From Diatrype stigma (Eukaryota > Ascomycota > Sordariomycetes > Xylariales > Diatrypaceae): a stretch of 45,618 nt of DNA. The notes under the pieces were generated by a model that saw nothing but the letters and a program-made list of their open reading frames with translations, was not told the DNA's origin and searched no databases. Position numbers and translations under genes: made by a program. The stretch covers positions 1-45,618 of the forward strand of contig JAKJXP020000179.1 of assembly GCA_022225965.2 (NCBI GenBank), given 5' to 3'. Below, piece after piece: positions 23,911-35,381 of this stretch. The stretch's first letter is position 1. The number at the start of each line of letters is the position of its first letter.

Positions 23911-26142
23911 TCACCTCCCTGGCCTCTTCGTGAGAACGACTCGTAAGTCCTGATTGAAGGCTACACCGCCTGCAACGACGTAGTGTCCAACATCAAGAAG
24001 TTTAAGATCGAAATTGCGGATAATCTGTTACCATATTAAAGTCAGATAGTGCGCACTTTTCACTACCCACTCGGAGAACCGACCGTGAACTGTATAATTG
24101 CGTGATGGCAGTAACCATAGAAAGCAGGGCTACACTTTACTCACCTCTGGCAGCAGCTTTGAGAGCTCCAGCATTGCTATGTCCTTCCCTAGACAGACGC
24201 GCGGACCGGTGCCAAACATAAACATGCCCGCCTCCAGCTCGCTTGCGCTCGCGCCGTGCGTATCGTCTTCGAGCCACCGCTCCGGACGATACGCCTCCGG
24301 GTCCGGGCCCCACAGCGCCGGGTCCCTCTGCACTACGTAGGCGTTGCTCGTGATCTCCATCCCCGCCGGGACGAATAACTCGGCACCGCCACTACCGCTA
24401 CCGCTGCTGCTGAAGCGCTTCCCGCCTTCCGGCACGACGCGGGCGAACAGGTTCGTAGCCGGCGGGTGCAGGCGCAGCGCCTCCTTGATGCAGGCTCCGA
24501 AGTACGGGAGGTGGTTCCGTGACTCATCGTAGCGTACCACCGGGCGGCTGAGATTGCCCGCCTCCTCCGCGGCCTCGATCTCAGCGCGCGCTTTCTGCAG
24601 AACGTCCGGGTGGGTGAGCAGGAAGCGGAGCGTGCACCCCAACGCCGTCCCCGTGGTGTCGGCTCCCGCCTGGATGAGGAGGGTGACGTGGGCACGCTTC
24701 TCGTCGGCGTTGAGCGGCGTTCCCTCGTCGTAGCGTGCGTCCATGCAGCTATTGAATGGCGCGGGCGGGTGAAGGGTACGGCGGACATGGTCAGCGGCCT
24801 GTTTTCCGTGGACTTTTGACAGGACCAGGTATATGTAAAACAACACGAATAAAAAGACAGGTGTATCTCACTGTTGCAGAAAGTCCTTCGACTTCTCGGA
24901 CCCCACGTAGTCAACACCCCCATCACCGCCAGCGCTCTCGATAGCCTTCTCGCGCCTCGTCACCTGCTCATCGGCGTGGGCCATGAGGTAGCCCATACCG
25001 AACCGGTCGCTAGCGCTCGGAAGGAAGTAGGGCGCAAGAAGCGCACTTCGCAGCACGGTGTGACGGTACCACCGCCACCGCACCGCCGTCCCGAAGTAGT
25101 CGAGCCCTTCGCGCCACGACCGTAGGAAGCCCCGCTCGTCGCGGCCGTTGCGGATGAAACCCCACGGCACGGAAAAGGCGAGCATCGTCAGCGTGTCCGC
25201 GGCGAACTCTCTGTAAACTGGGTCAGGTTGCGTAGGCACACCAAACACGACGTGCGTAGTTATCTTTCTTAGCGCAAATTATCCAACATCCAATGATGGG
25301 TACAATCCAAGATTTTCTAGAAAGGGTGCTGCCTTTCTCTCGGGGTGGGGGGGGGGGGCGTTCTCAAACTTACGCAACTTTATCACTGATGATCACATCC
25401 TCGCCGGCTTGGGCGAATTCAGACATCTTCTCGAGGAACAGGGATATGAGCTCATCTATGCGCTGCTCCCAGTTCTTCTTGAGGGATCCGATGGACCACT
25501 ATTTACGAGCCTTTTCAGTAAAGTGTTTCCCCTTCTCCGTATTTATAGCATCCCTCCATTACATTACTGGACCGCTCAACTCACCTGGGTCCCTCCGAGA
25601 GCTTTCCTGAGCTGTCTGTGCTTCGTTCCATCTAGCGTCGAGAACAGGTTAGGCGGTCCTAGAGCGCCCACGCCGTACAGCTCGGATTTGATATTACAAC
25701 CGGGATCCCAGTATATGTCCTTCAGACTTGCGGCTCTCGGGAACAATAGCATCGTCGGGCTGATGCGGATGGGTTGATCAGCTGACCAGCATATTCATTA
25801 CTACGTCAGCTGCTTTCGCTCTGTACCTGCCCATTCCCCCTATATTTTTTTTTCTTTTTTTTTTATTTATCTCTTCCTTTCTTGTTCTCTTCGCAGGGGA
25901 CTAGCAGGACACGTACTTCCATATCGCTTCACAAGAGCCATGAACCATTGTGGCTCGACTCTTCTAAGAGATACAATCGTCGATACGAGCGATGTTGATG
26001 CCGCATACCAAGGGCCGGAAAAGCCCGCCAGGGGATGGAGGTATAGGTTGTAGAAGACCCGGGCGAGCACAGCGCCTAGACCCACCGTAAGGATGGCAAT
26101 GCCGACATTGGCAACTGAGACATTAACTGAATCAAGCAACAT
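23911..26142 (-). CDS. Cytochrome P450 monooxygenase, pisatin-demethylase-like group
   Basis: Six exons, 26142-25917, 25781-25585, 25498-25374, 25210-24872, 24748-24145 and 24024-23911, encode 534 aa. All five introns (135, 86, 163, 123 and 120 bp) are GT..AG and keep frame. An N-terminal membrane anchor (about residues 10-30, ANVGIAILTVGLGAVLARVF) precedes YNLYLHPLAGFSGPW. The I-helix has AGADTTGT, the K-helix KEALRLHPP, then PERW, and the heme loop FMFGTGPRVCLGK with the thiolate ligand Cys481. The C-terminal exon (LKLLDVGHYVVAGGVAF) completes the last beta sheet. It is a class II, ER-anchored, NADPH-P450-reductase-dependent oxidase; the overall sequence resembles fungal CYP57-like families. 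The substrate is unknown. No PKS, NRPS or other tailoring genes flank it. Confidence 0.93.
25347..25358 (+). repeat. G12 homopolymer in a P450 intron
   Basis: Twelve consecutive G residues (C on the coding strand) lie inside the third intron of the P450 gene. Length may be unreliable in the assembly; it does not affect the reading frame. Confidence 0.9.
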
Positions 26143-27178
26143 GGCGCTTGTTCTAGTGAAGTTTGAGCACGAATGAGTAACTGATAGATACCTAGTTGGG
26201 TGGTCTATGTCTCCGGGGTTGCTTTGAAGGCATTAAAGTTCAACTGAGGTGGGGGCGCAACAGGTGGCAAATAACTAGATATATATTGTAATCACGCATT
26301 ACGCTGGATTACAGTAACATAGATATGACATGGTCCATTCCGCCAGTATGTCGCTACAACCTATCATTATGGAAGGCTTGGTTGATGTGGTATAAGCTTG
26401 GCAACGTAGAGGCGGCCGCGTTGTGATTGGCACTCCGTGCATTATTACACACACCAGACCAGACTTTAGCAATATTCATGATATACTGACATGTCAGCAC
26501 TAGAGCATCTATCTATGATACCTGATTTGCCAGTCCCCAGTTGGAGAGGTTCAAGGTTGTATCCAACGTCATGATACTGAAGTAGTTGAAGGGATGACTT
26601 CTTGTGTCACCATGTTGTACTTACTTGGGGAGGTCTCCTGGTTCGTGCTGTGGTGGTCCAATACAATAGAGTCTACAACTCATTACCTATCCTAGATTTC
26701 TCTACGATTATTGATCTCACTCTCTAGCTTCACCACCGTGACAGATAAGGTATGATCACACGCTCTTTCCCCTCACTCCCAAGTCTACGATGGGATTACC
26801 TACAAGAACGTAGAACCCGTCCAGTGCTAACCCGTCCAGTGCTATTACCTACGGTATAGTTTGATGAAGTCTAGGATTGAATGTCACTGCGATTCACTTC
26901 ACAAATATAAGAGTCTTCGAGACACCAGTGTTTACAAATGACGTTCTGTATGGCTGTGACTGTATCTTATATACCACCAGTAATGAGGATTATTATGTTG
27001 TTATTGCCGCAGAACCAAGCTTTTTGGTTTCCTTGCCCATAATCCCACCACCGATGACAGGTTCATCATCGTAGCTTTAGTCAGAAGAGGAGAACCCGCA
27101 GACCAGACCGCCACAACCGGAAACCGATCATTCATAAACCATCCCAGAAGCTCGTGACAAGTGAAGTGTTAACCAGAA
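26143..27178. other. Intergenic, P450 promoter region
   Basis: Upstream of the P450 gene and 3' flank of the Cys-rich protein gene. A 15-bp unit (AACCCGTCCAGTGCT) is exactly duplicated in tandem at 26814-26843. No gene supported. Confidence 0.6.
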
Positions 27179-28353
27179 TTAACAATGGTCTGGCGACCGC
27201 CCCACGAGAGTACGGAAATGCAAGCCGTTTTCCGTGATCTGGCCGCGGCATTGGCGGTCGTTACCGTCACCGCGACTGCAGTGGTAGTATACTTCCCAGG
27301 CGTAGTAGGCGAACAGGTTGCACTGGTACTCGATGACGTTTGTGTTGTCTGTGTTGATCGTGTTTGTTCATCAGTAAAACAGGCATCAATACATCTCAAC
27401 ACCAGCGCAACTACAATAGCATCTATGAAGGGGAGAGGGGTTGGGGGGAGGGAGGGCTCCACGACTTTGACAAAAATGTAGACAAAGATGGGGTTCTTCT
27501 GTAATGGACAAGTGACATCAGAGCATAAAATAGACATACCATTGCACCACCATATAGCAGAATCATAGCTGCAGCTGATGCGACCGCAGGACTTGCCCAT
27601 GTTTGAGCACTTCATATCATCGCCAAGGCTACCGAGGTAAGCGGCACCCGCAGAAAGATCATAGGCGGAGACAGTATCAACGCCACCAACACCACACTGG
27701 CGAGAGATATCCTATGAAAGTGATTGTCAGTAGATGGTGGCAGGTTGAGTAATCATGTCAGAACTGATAGAAGTGATGTGGGAAGCAGCTGGAAAGAAGT
27801 CAGGGGCTGACGATGTAGGAATTGAGATACGAAGAATTTGTTATTTTCGTTCATTCCGTACGCTTGCTACACTTACCTTGGTGGGAGGGGTGGCGCTTCC
27901 GCCCTTAATCTCAATAGCGTTCATCTTCGCGTCAAGCTCGGTTTCGTTCAGAGGCTGCAATGGGAAACCCAGGACCTCAAGCTGGTGGTAGATGTTCTGG
28001 TATCACGTTAGCATTAAACAATACTTGAAAGATGGGGGCCATAGCGTGACAGTGGCTTGATATCACTTACCTGGACAGTGCCGTTGAGTTGAAGGTTCTT
28101 GACATTCTTGCCCGAACCGTCAGAGCCTTGCAGACCAGAGAGGTAATCACCAAAACCAGACCACATGATGGGGCCTTCGGTATAGCCCTCAGGCAGCCCT
28201 TCACTGCGGATAACGCTGGGCACTCCCGCCTCGACGTTGGGCAACTAAAAGTCAAGTGTCAGTATAAGGAGGTTAAGGTGGGTTGGTGAGGCTTCATACG
28301 GTGACAGCCATGGCGCGAAGCGCCAGAAGCAGGAAATAGATCAGATACAACAT
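27179..28353 (-). CDS. Cysteine-rich secreted protein (uncharacterised fungal family)
   Basis: Five exons, 28353-28300, 28244-28071, 27996-27877, 27711-27540 and 27348-27179, encode 229 aa. Introns are 55, 74, 119-165 class and 191 bp; each is GT..AG and frame-restoring. Residues 1-17 (MLYLIYFLLLALRAMAV) form a signal peptide. The N-terminal half has no Cys; all nine Cys lie in the last about 105 residues, including CGRISCSYDSAIWWCNDN, YQC, YYHC, RQC and the terminal DHC. The CGRISCSYxSxIWWCNDN signature recurs in secreted proteins of many plant-associated and saprobic fungi, with unknown function. The last intron matters: reading straight through exon 4 gives a Thr-rich shadow, whereas the AACACAG acceptor restores CNDN and a Cys-containing end. 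An extracellular, effector-like role is inferred, not shown. Confidence 0.85.
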
Positions 28354-30034
28354 TGTGATGTTGACAGACTGTTTTGTGTAGGTATAGAGGACCGTACGAA
28401 AGATTGCAAGTGCTGAATTAACGAAAGATCGAACTAGAGGTGCTCTGTTGCGTTGTGGAAAATGAGAGGAGAAATGGAAGAAGTGAAGGGGAGGGAAGCA
28501 GAGTGGTATCTATAGTAAACAGCTAAGAGCCAGGTCAGTAAAATCTGATTATGGTACTCTAGGTCACCTGGGAAAATTTTCTCTGGCACCTTGAGGAACC
28601 GAACAATGGGCAAAATTCACTTTACGTGCAGTATTAGTACAGTAAGTACAATCAACATTCGGATTACTACAAGTAGTATAGGTTTTAGTATAATGACTAC
28701 CACCGGCATTGTATAATCGTCATAACCCACACAATTGACAGAACTCATGCAAGTAAAAGCAGTATGAGCACGTGGACCGGGTACCACCATCGTGTCAATA
28801 GGTACATCAAATTAATTGATTGAAGTTTCCTGGAGATTTATACCAAGACCACAGCTTTATCAAACTCGTATTCTAAGATCTGTTGGAGGACACTTGGTTC
28901 CCACAACAACACTGGGCTTATAGACCTGGGAATACCCGGCTGCGTGAATTGCCAGTAGAGCACCAGAGGTCTGACAACCAATCAGGTCAAGTATATAGGC
29001 TCCTATAAACCCGACCTTGTGGCCCATGAGCTAGATATACCGACAATGTGGTGAACTAAAGAAAAGCAAACCTATTGACTAGCATTTACTCTCAACCATC
29101 GGCCAGATGGAGCATGTAGTATATGTATGTAATAATCTGAGAAACACGTGAAGCTAGTCAAAAACTTCAACGAACCATTGACTGTACGGTACGCCGGGAT
29201 TGTGAAACGACATTCCCTTTCAATGATCATATTGTTCTATGGGTATAACACTCTGAATTGCACCATTCTAGGACTCAGTTGCAATGCTATGTTCCCACCT
29301 AGGTCATAGGTATGGGTTCATGACTGATCAAGTATCTACATTTAGGAATATTGAATTGGTGATTGGGGCCCTGTGAAGCCCGATTCCGTATGGTACGTAG
29401 TACGAACCTGTGAACCACAAGTTCAACAATCTGCATGGGAATGGCCTAACAGCATATCCGGTACATTGCTTCTTCGTAATCTGAAAAACAGGCATACAAT
29501 ATTAACAATATACGTTTGTTTGCATGCCAATGCTTCTGTATTTGATGGACAGTCTGCAAGGGGTGAAGATGAGCAGAGAAAGTATCCACGACCTACAATG
29601 ACTTGAACGAATACGGAATCACACCGGAAGCAAATAGACTTGTTGTCGGGGCAAACTGGCCTGTACCACCTAATATGAGTTATTGAAAGCTACTAGTTAC
29701 CCATTATGTCCTACTGAGCACAATTCGTAGACCATTACCCAACTAGACATAAGCCAATTGACCTTATGTAATCAGGGGCGGAATAGGGATAATAGGGGCA
29801 CGGTATTTGAACTATACTGGCACTGTAGGTTCTAGTTCGTGCTGTTACGAAAGACTGTCACGAAAGACAGACAAACCTGGCCCGTGCTCAAGCTCCCCCA
29901 ACGACTCCACCCAATTCCACCTCAACCGCCAGCCTTGAAATTGAGTCCATCGCGAAACCGCAACGGGTCGCGTGCCACGTTCCTGCCTCTCACGAAGTTT
30001 TCCCCGGTCTCTATCAGACATTAGACAGCCGAAA
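28354..30034. other. 1.7-kb divergent intergenic region
   Basis: Separates the Cys-rich secreted protein gene (minus) from dynactin p25 (plus), so it holds both promoters. AT-rich, with no supported gene or notable repeat. Confidence 0.6.
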
Positions 30035-30784
30035 ATGTCGAGGAAAGCGGTAAAAGGAGAGTACATTGAGACGGTAGGTTTCCTTTTCTGTGATCTGACA
30101 CTTCACAACCCGTTGTCCCTGACAACAATACATAATACATACAACAACACTAACGGAGTGCCCCGGGCATTTATCTAGGACACCGGAAACAAGGTGGCCC
30201 GGAAAGCCATCCTGATCGGCACCCAGCACATCATGCTAGGCGGCAAGACGGTCATCCAAGCCGAAGCCATGATCCGAGGCGACCTGTACCGAACGGCGCA
30301 ATCGCAACAATCGTCTTCCTCATCCGCCGCCGCCGCAGCAGCCGGTGGCGCGGCCGCACCCCAAGCAGCCGCAGCACCGATCAGCAACACGGCGATCGCC
30401 ATCGGGCGGTACTGCTTCCTGAGCAAGGGGTGCTGCCTGCGGCCGCCGGGGCGGATCTACAAGGGCGCGTTCACGTATCTGCCGCTGCGGCTGGGTGACC
30501 AGGTGTTCGTGGGCGAGGGCTCCGTGGTGCAGGCGGCCACGGTCGGCAGCCACGTGCACATCGGGGCCGGGGTCGTCATCGGCGAGTTCGCTATCATCAA
30601 AGACTACGTGCGCGTGCTGGACGGCGCCGTCGTACCCGCCAACGCCGTCATCCCCAGCTTCAGCATCGTCGCCGGCCGGCCCGCGAGGGTCGTCGGCGAG
30701 GTGCCCGAGGGGGGCCATGAGGCCTTCCAGCTTAAGGACCTGTACAGGACCGTTGGGAATAACCCCCAGCCTCTGCCTATCTGA
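30035..30784 (+). CDS. DCTN5: Dynactin subunit 5 (p25), left-handed beta-helix protein
   Basis: Two exons, 30035-30073 and 30179-30784, encode 214 aa; the 105-bp intron (GTAGGT...TATCTAG) is phase 0 after 13 codons. The ORFs join as KGEYIETDTGNKVARKAILIG. Hexapeptide repeats of the left-handed beta-helix fold run through the protein: QHIMLGGKTVIQAEAMIRGD, then GDQVFVGEGSVVQAATVG, HVHIGAGVVIGEFAIIKDYV and VPANAVIPSFSIVAGRPARV. p25 caps the pointed end of the dynactin filament together with p27, p62 and Arp11 and helps dynein bind endosomes; the Neurospora homologue is a ropy gene. The protein exceeds the about 180 residues of animal p25 because of a Ser/Ala/Gly/Pro-rich insertion at about residues 50-75 (QQSSSSSAAAAAAGGAAAP), placed in a loop between helix turns. 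Confidence 0.95.
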
Positions 30785-33700
30785 GGGATGTGGGTAGGAC
30801 ATCCAAGATGGTGAGAGAGAGACAGACAGAGAGAGAGAGTGTGTGTGTGCATCTGTGGGATCTTGGCGGGAGCTACGCACGACTCGTCCTCAGCCCACCG
30901 GCCAAGGGAGCCCCAGTTCGGGGACTTCGTAGCCGGCTCACAGGTTTTGTGGCTTTAATCAAGCATATGAAGGTCCTTTCTACCAAGGAGGATGGTGCTT
31001 GGACGAGCATTCTCCAGGATGCTCACCAAAAACACGCGTATCTTACTACTAGTATGTTCCTCTGAACAGCAGGTACCCACACGGCTACTTGGGGTGGTGT
31101 TTTGGGAGTGCACATTGTCGGGAGAGCATTCCGATCAATCAGTATGCTTACACCCTCAAACCCAAGCACGGCAGTGGGGGGTTATGTCTGCAAAAACTAC
31201 GCGCTGGTGCTTACCAATCATGAGTTTCAAGAGATACGTGGTATTCAACGTTTATCGGAAGTTTGACGGAAGTTTGACGCGTCCTGATTTTGGAGCTAGG
31301 GAGTTGGGGATGGCACAGTAACGACATCGATACCCAAATGCATAGGTACCTATTATCTCATTATCCGAGGCACACTGTCCGACCTAGTCCCCATTCATTT
31401 GAGGTTTTGTTCCGACATGCGTACCACTGAGCCTACGTGAGAGGACTGGCCTGGCAAGGGCTGTCATATCCCAACCTTCAAATAAACAGTGAACATATCT
31501 AAGCTCATGAAGCTCGTAATTGGCTAAATACGAGCCTGAGGAGACCCCCCCGAAACAGATCGTGGCCGACTGACTGTTCCCGGCAGCCCGCAATGGTGTA
31601 GGGACAGCAGTATGATCTGGGTAGAAATCCCCGGGTAGAAATCATGCTACGCATGCAGTGTTGCTCTAAAAATGCCCCTTTCTATATCAGATCACACGGT
31701 TGACATCGGCGATTGGATAGATAGGAGTATGCAACGGAGGGTTTCAAATTCCTACAATGAGCAAAAGCAACCGAGTTTGTTGACTTCGCCAACGTTGTGG
31801 ACCAATTACGATCTGGGACCCAACATTCTGGTTATATCGTAACGCTTATTAGAGGAAACCATACGTTTTGGATCCGGCCTCGAAAAACATGTTCCTGCGG
31901 AATGCTCATATCATTGTTCTCCTTGGTCTACACGGAATGAAGCACAATGCCAAGCAACAAGTAGTAGTCAGATGGACCATTGTAATAGCAATGCCCCCGT
32001 CGGCACCGAGCTACGAATATATCCACGATACTTCGAATACTCATCGTATCCTGGGATGCTGGTTTGTCGGAGACAAGTGTAGGTGGAGACACTCACGTCC
32101 CCATCGTTGCGTCTCATACAAGGATCTCACCATGCTCCGTAGGATTGAACCACGATATGCAAGCTGCTATACTTCGAGACTGCGTTGGTGTAAAACGTGG
32201 AATACCCTCTCCTACGTGATTATTCGTTCCGATAAGGAATTGCAAATGGTATGGCCCCGGCCTTTAGGTGAGTGATTATTCTCATGTCAAAAGGGGATAT
32301 CCGGACAGCGCGGCGCGTCTGACAGGGCGGAGCGAAGGTGTAGCCAGGTAGCACATGCTTCCTGCCTGAAAAATGAACTTCATTCACCGTACCGTCTACA
32401 TCAAGTGACTGACCAATATGTCGTAGGCCTCACTTCTGTTCAAGCCACGGATATAGGACATGTTATTGGCGGGCTCGCTTACAACACATGCTTTACAATA
32501 GTATGTTTCGGATCTTGGACAAGAGAAGCGTCCCTAAGTATACATTAGGCAACTACCTACTTACACATCTGATCTCTATGCTGTGTAGCTATTCTTGTAT
32601 ACCTATCACCGGGAATGTCTGGGTCCCACGCAGGGCTAAGCCAGGCCACTAGCGCGTGGGATGTTGAGCCTTCGTTCCTGACCAAGACGTCGACGCTCGA
32701 GCTATGTGGCTTGGCTTGGCCTCCCATATCTACCTATCTGTAGGTACAGCAGGGCGGGCATCGCATCCACGAGTAGGTTCACTACACATGCATGGTTTCC
32801 GGATTCTGATAATAGACTTTTACCTATTACGGGCCGATTCAAAAAAGTACTTGAACGCGATTGGCGATGGCCTCTCAGAGGGAATGCCCTTTCCAGTCTC
32901 ACGCGATAGACATCCAATCAACCATTCCCAGAGCTGTGGTCTGGTCTCGGTTCGTGGTCGCGATTACACACGGCATACGGATACGGACACCACCGTCGCA
33001 GCAGCCGTCGACCACGTGCGCTGCGAGAGGATGAAAGGACCCGTATCCAGCTGGTCGGAAGGGCCCGCCGGGTCTGGATGCTGGATACCTAGCTCGAATG
33101 GCAGAGTCTGTCGGCGGACTGGTCTCAGCAGAGACGGCTTGGAGCTCTTGGAAGAGCAGCAGAAGAGCTCGAAATGTATCAATGCATCTACTTCGGGTAT
33201 GCCGTACAGGTGGCATGAGTCCAATAGATCTAGGTCTTCCCTCCTATACATCTTATATAAGCTATTTAGCTCGACGTTGCAGCTGATAGGGCGAAAGCTC
33301 AGCGTTGTAGTTGCACTTCAGCCTTCAATCCTATAATCCTCGGTTTGCCGTCCCTTCGTTGTTGCCCCGCACCGGGAGATCTGCTCGTAACATCCAGGCC
33401 TTCTTTGCAATTATTTGAGACAGGCAGGACCAGGAACAGTTCCAAAAACCCACTGGAGGGCATGGAGAAGGCATAGGTACCATGCAAACCACCATTTCCA
33501 GAAGCTGATTCCTAGAATGGAAGAAGTCTGTATGATGGAGACTGGATGTAAATATAGAAATATCCGGACGGTAATGACACGGACGGAAGATCAACGAGGA
33601 GCTGAGCTTAAGGCTAGTAAAGTGGGGACGGTTTAATGGAAGCTTGTACTACCTAAGGTACCTTATGTTAAGGGCCAATTGAAGGTGCTGCACCTTCCAT

Positions 33701-35165
33701 GGCATCGTTGCGACGCTGACTGACTTCAGCCAAGATCTTTCCCCTTCTTTTTTCTTGCCATTCCGGTTATGACCCATCAATTGATAACCCACGAGCCTAT
33801 CCCAATCGACCCGTTAACAGTCACGCAATATAGCGGAATAAGTAGCGAAAGTTAACTAGGTACTAGGTAAGTGAGCAGCCAACCACTAACCACCTAATAA
33901 TTATCATCGACACCACACCCTTTTTGTTGAGTGTGGGGCCGGCACCTAATATGCAGCTCCCATGCATGGCGGTTACTGCATTAGGTCCTGTAAGTAGAAG
34001 TACTTCCGATCGGTTGCGCGGGATGCCATTTACCTCGACAGCTTGACAGTTCAGGTATCTGAAGCATCTAAAGCATTGCTTCTTCTCGTCATGGCGAGCC
34101 TGATGATGCTCGCGAACATCACAATCCAGGGTATAACGCCTTGATGGGGAAGAAAGTGTACGGACGAATTTCCAGGTGCATCTCCCGGTAGGTAATTGGT
34201 GGATTCCGGGGTATGTAAGTAATTAGCCAAGCAAAAGGATACCGCCTCTGCTCCTTTAGTTACTTAGCTGCTTAGGTATTGTACCTATCTGGCTTACCTC
34301 TTACCTAGGTATAGCTAACACGGCCGTCCGTCCGTACGGACCATCTCACCTCTCTGTGAGCGTGGCTACCTACCTAGGTACTTACTAACTTACTGACATA
34401 AGTTCTCCAGAATAAGATCTAGTTGCCCAAAAAGGCAGCCCACGGAGACGGCGAACTAACGATATGACCGGCACACAGGCAAATAGGAAGAGGCTCAAGT
34501 AAGGCTGAGCGTACCTAATTAGTGCCCAGGTGGAGGTAGAAAGATCTGACGCATGGCGTTCCTGTATTACTCGTAGGCATTTGTTGCTTTGTAACGAAAC
34601 CTCAACTGCTAACAACACCATGTACTGTGACTACGACTGTCAATTAGCCAACCCCAGACTTTCCCCATTAGACAGGCATCTCTAGGCCAGATAGCGCCTG
34701 GACCGAGCTGGATTTAAGGTACCCCTCGCTAAATCGTTGGGGTTGTATGTTCAATTGAGCCCCAGCGTTCCAGGCCATCCTTGCAATGGCAGGCATGTCG
34801 CCCTCGCACGCACCCTCACACCCGGTAGGACGGAGAGCCTACGGATGTATAACGCCTACTAGCAGACTAAGTAGGTACCTAGGTAGGTAGTTTAGAGGAT
34901 CAGGATGGGCAAAAAGATTTGGTCCTGGAAAAGATATAAAGCGTCTCGACTCCCCCGGCTCCAACTTAGAATCCAATCTCGAATCCTCACTCCAGTCACA
35001 GCAAACCGAAACCAACCAGTCCAGCTTGAACTACTGTATCTACACCAGATCCTACCGATTCATACCGACTACCAGTCTCAAGACTACGAACTATACCAGC
35101 ACAAGCAACGGCTCTTGTTACGTCATAACCGAACAGCCATCACTTACCTTACCAATACCATCACA
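30785..35165. other. 4.4-kb gene-poor region, rich in TACCTAGGTA palindromes
   Basis: No gene supported. A GA/GT microsatellite follows the p25 stop (about 30811-30851). Frames at 31868-32275 and 32704-33336 (plus) are open but lack family character and have equally long frames opposite. TACCTAGGTA palindromes at 34302-34311, 34371-34380 and 34876-34885 cluster at the right end, upstream of the possible small gene. Confidence 0.5.
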
Positions 35166-35381
35166 ATGGCCAACTCACGCACCTTCGAGTTCATCACCTA
35201 CAACCCCTCCAACGCCAACGTGAAGCGCTCCATCTCGGTCCGCGTCATCGTGTCCAACAAGAAGAACGGGTCCTCCCCCCTGGTCAAGGTTGTCGGGCTC
35301 AACCGTCAACACCACGTGCCCGGCAAGGGTCTCCTCCACCACAGCTCCGCCACTACCCGCCGGGACATGCTTGTCTTCTAG
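35166..35381 (+). CDS. Possible small 71-residue protein
   Basis: An intronless frame starts at an ATG in good context (ATCACAATGG) after a long CA/CT-rich leader without upstream stop problems, and codon choice is biased to C-ending codons as in the surrounding real genes. The product begins NSRTFEFITYNPSNANVKRS and is basic overall (VIVSNKKNG, then two His/Arg-rich turns). An in-frame extension to 34905 exists, but it lies in the leader-like sequence. The FEFIT..N.KR start loosely recalls the short N-terminal motif of many fungal proteins, so this might be a truncated relic. No function assigned. Confidence 0.45.
   Translation: MANSRTFEFITYNPSNANVKRSISVRVIVSNKKNGSSPLVKVVGLNRQHHVPGKGLLHHSSATTRRDMLVF

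Noticed and set aside
24333..24926. 197-codon Arg/Ser-rich minus frame over the P450
   Set aside because: It is the out-of-frame shadow of P450 exons 4-5, whose I-helix and heme motifs fix the real frame.
22945..26142. Secondary-metabolite cluster around the P450
   Set aside because: No backbone synthase, transporter or pathway regulator is visible in the neighbourhood.
27386..27498. Alternative last exon using the TTACAG acceptor at 27499-27500
   Set aside because: It keeps frame but gives a Pro/Cys-rich tail unrelated to the CNDN-type continuation, and it leaves the coding-like downstream frame unexplained.
27169..27615. Thr-rich 148-codon minus frame as the true end of the secreted protein
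   Set aside because: It arises by reading through a GTATGT donor; splicing to the AACACAG acceptor restores CNDN and a Cys-containing terminus, so the Thr-rich part is a shadow.
30320..30880. 186-codon antisense frame over dynactin p25
   Set aside because: High-GC shadow of the p25 exon, which has clear beta-helix repeats on the plus strand.
32704..33336. 210-codon plus-strand frame
   Set aside because: No recognisable motif, overlapping equally open minus-strand frames, and hydropathy and composition typical of non-coding DNA.
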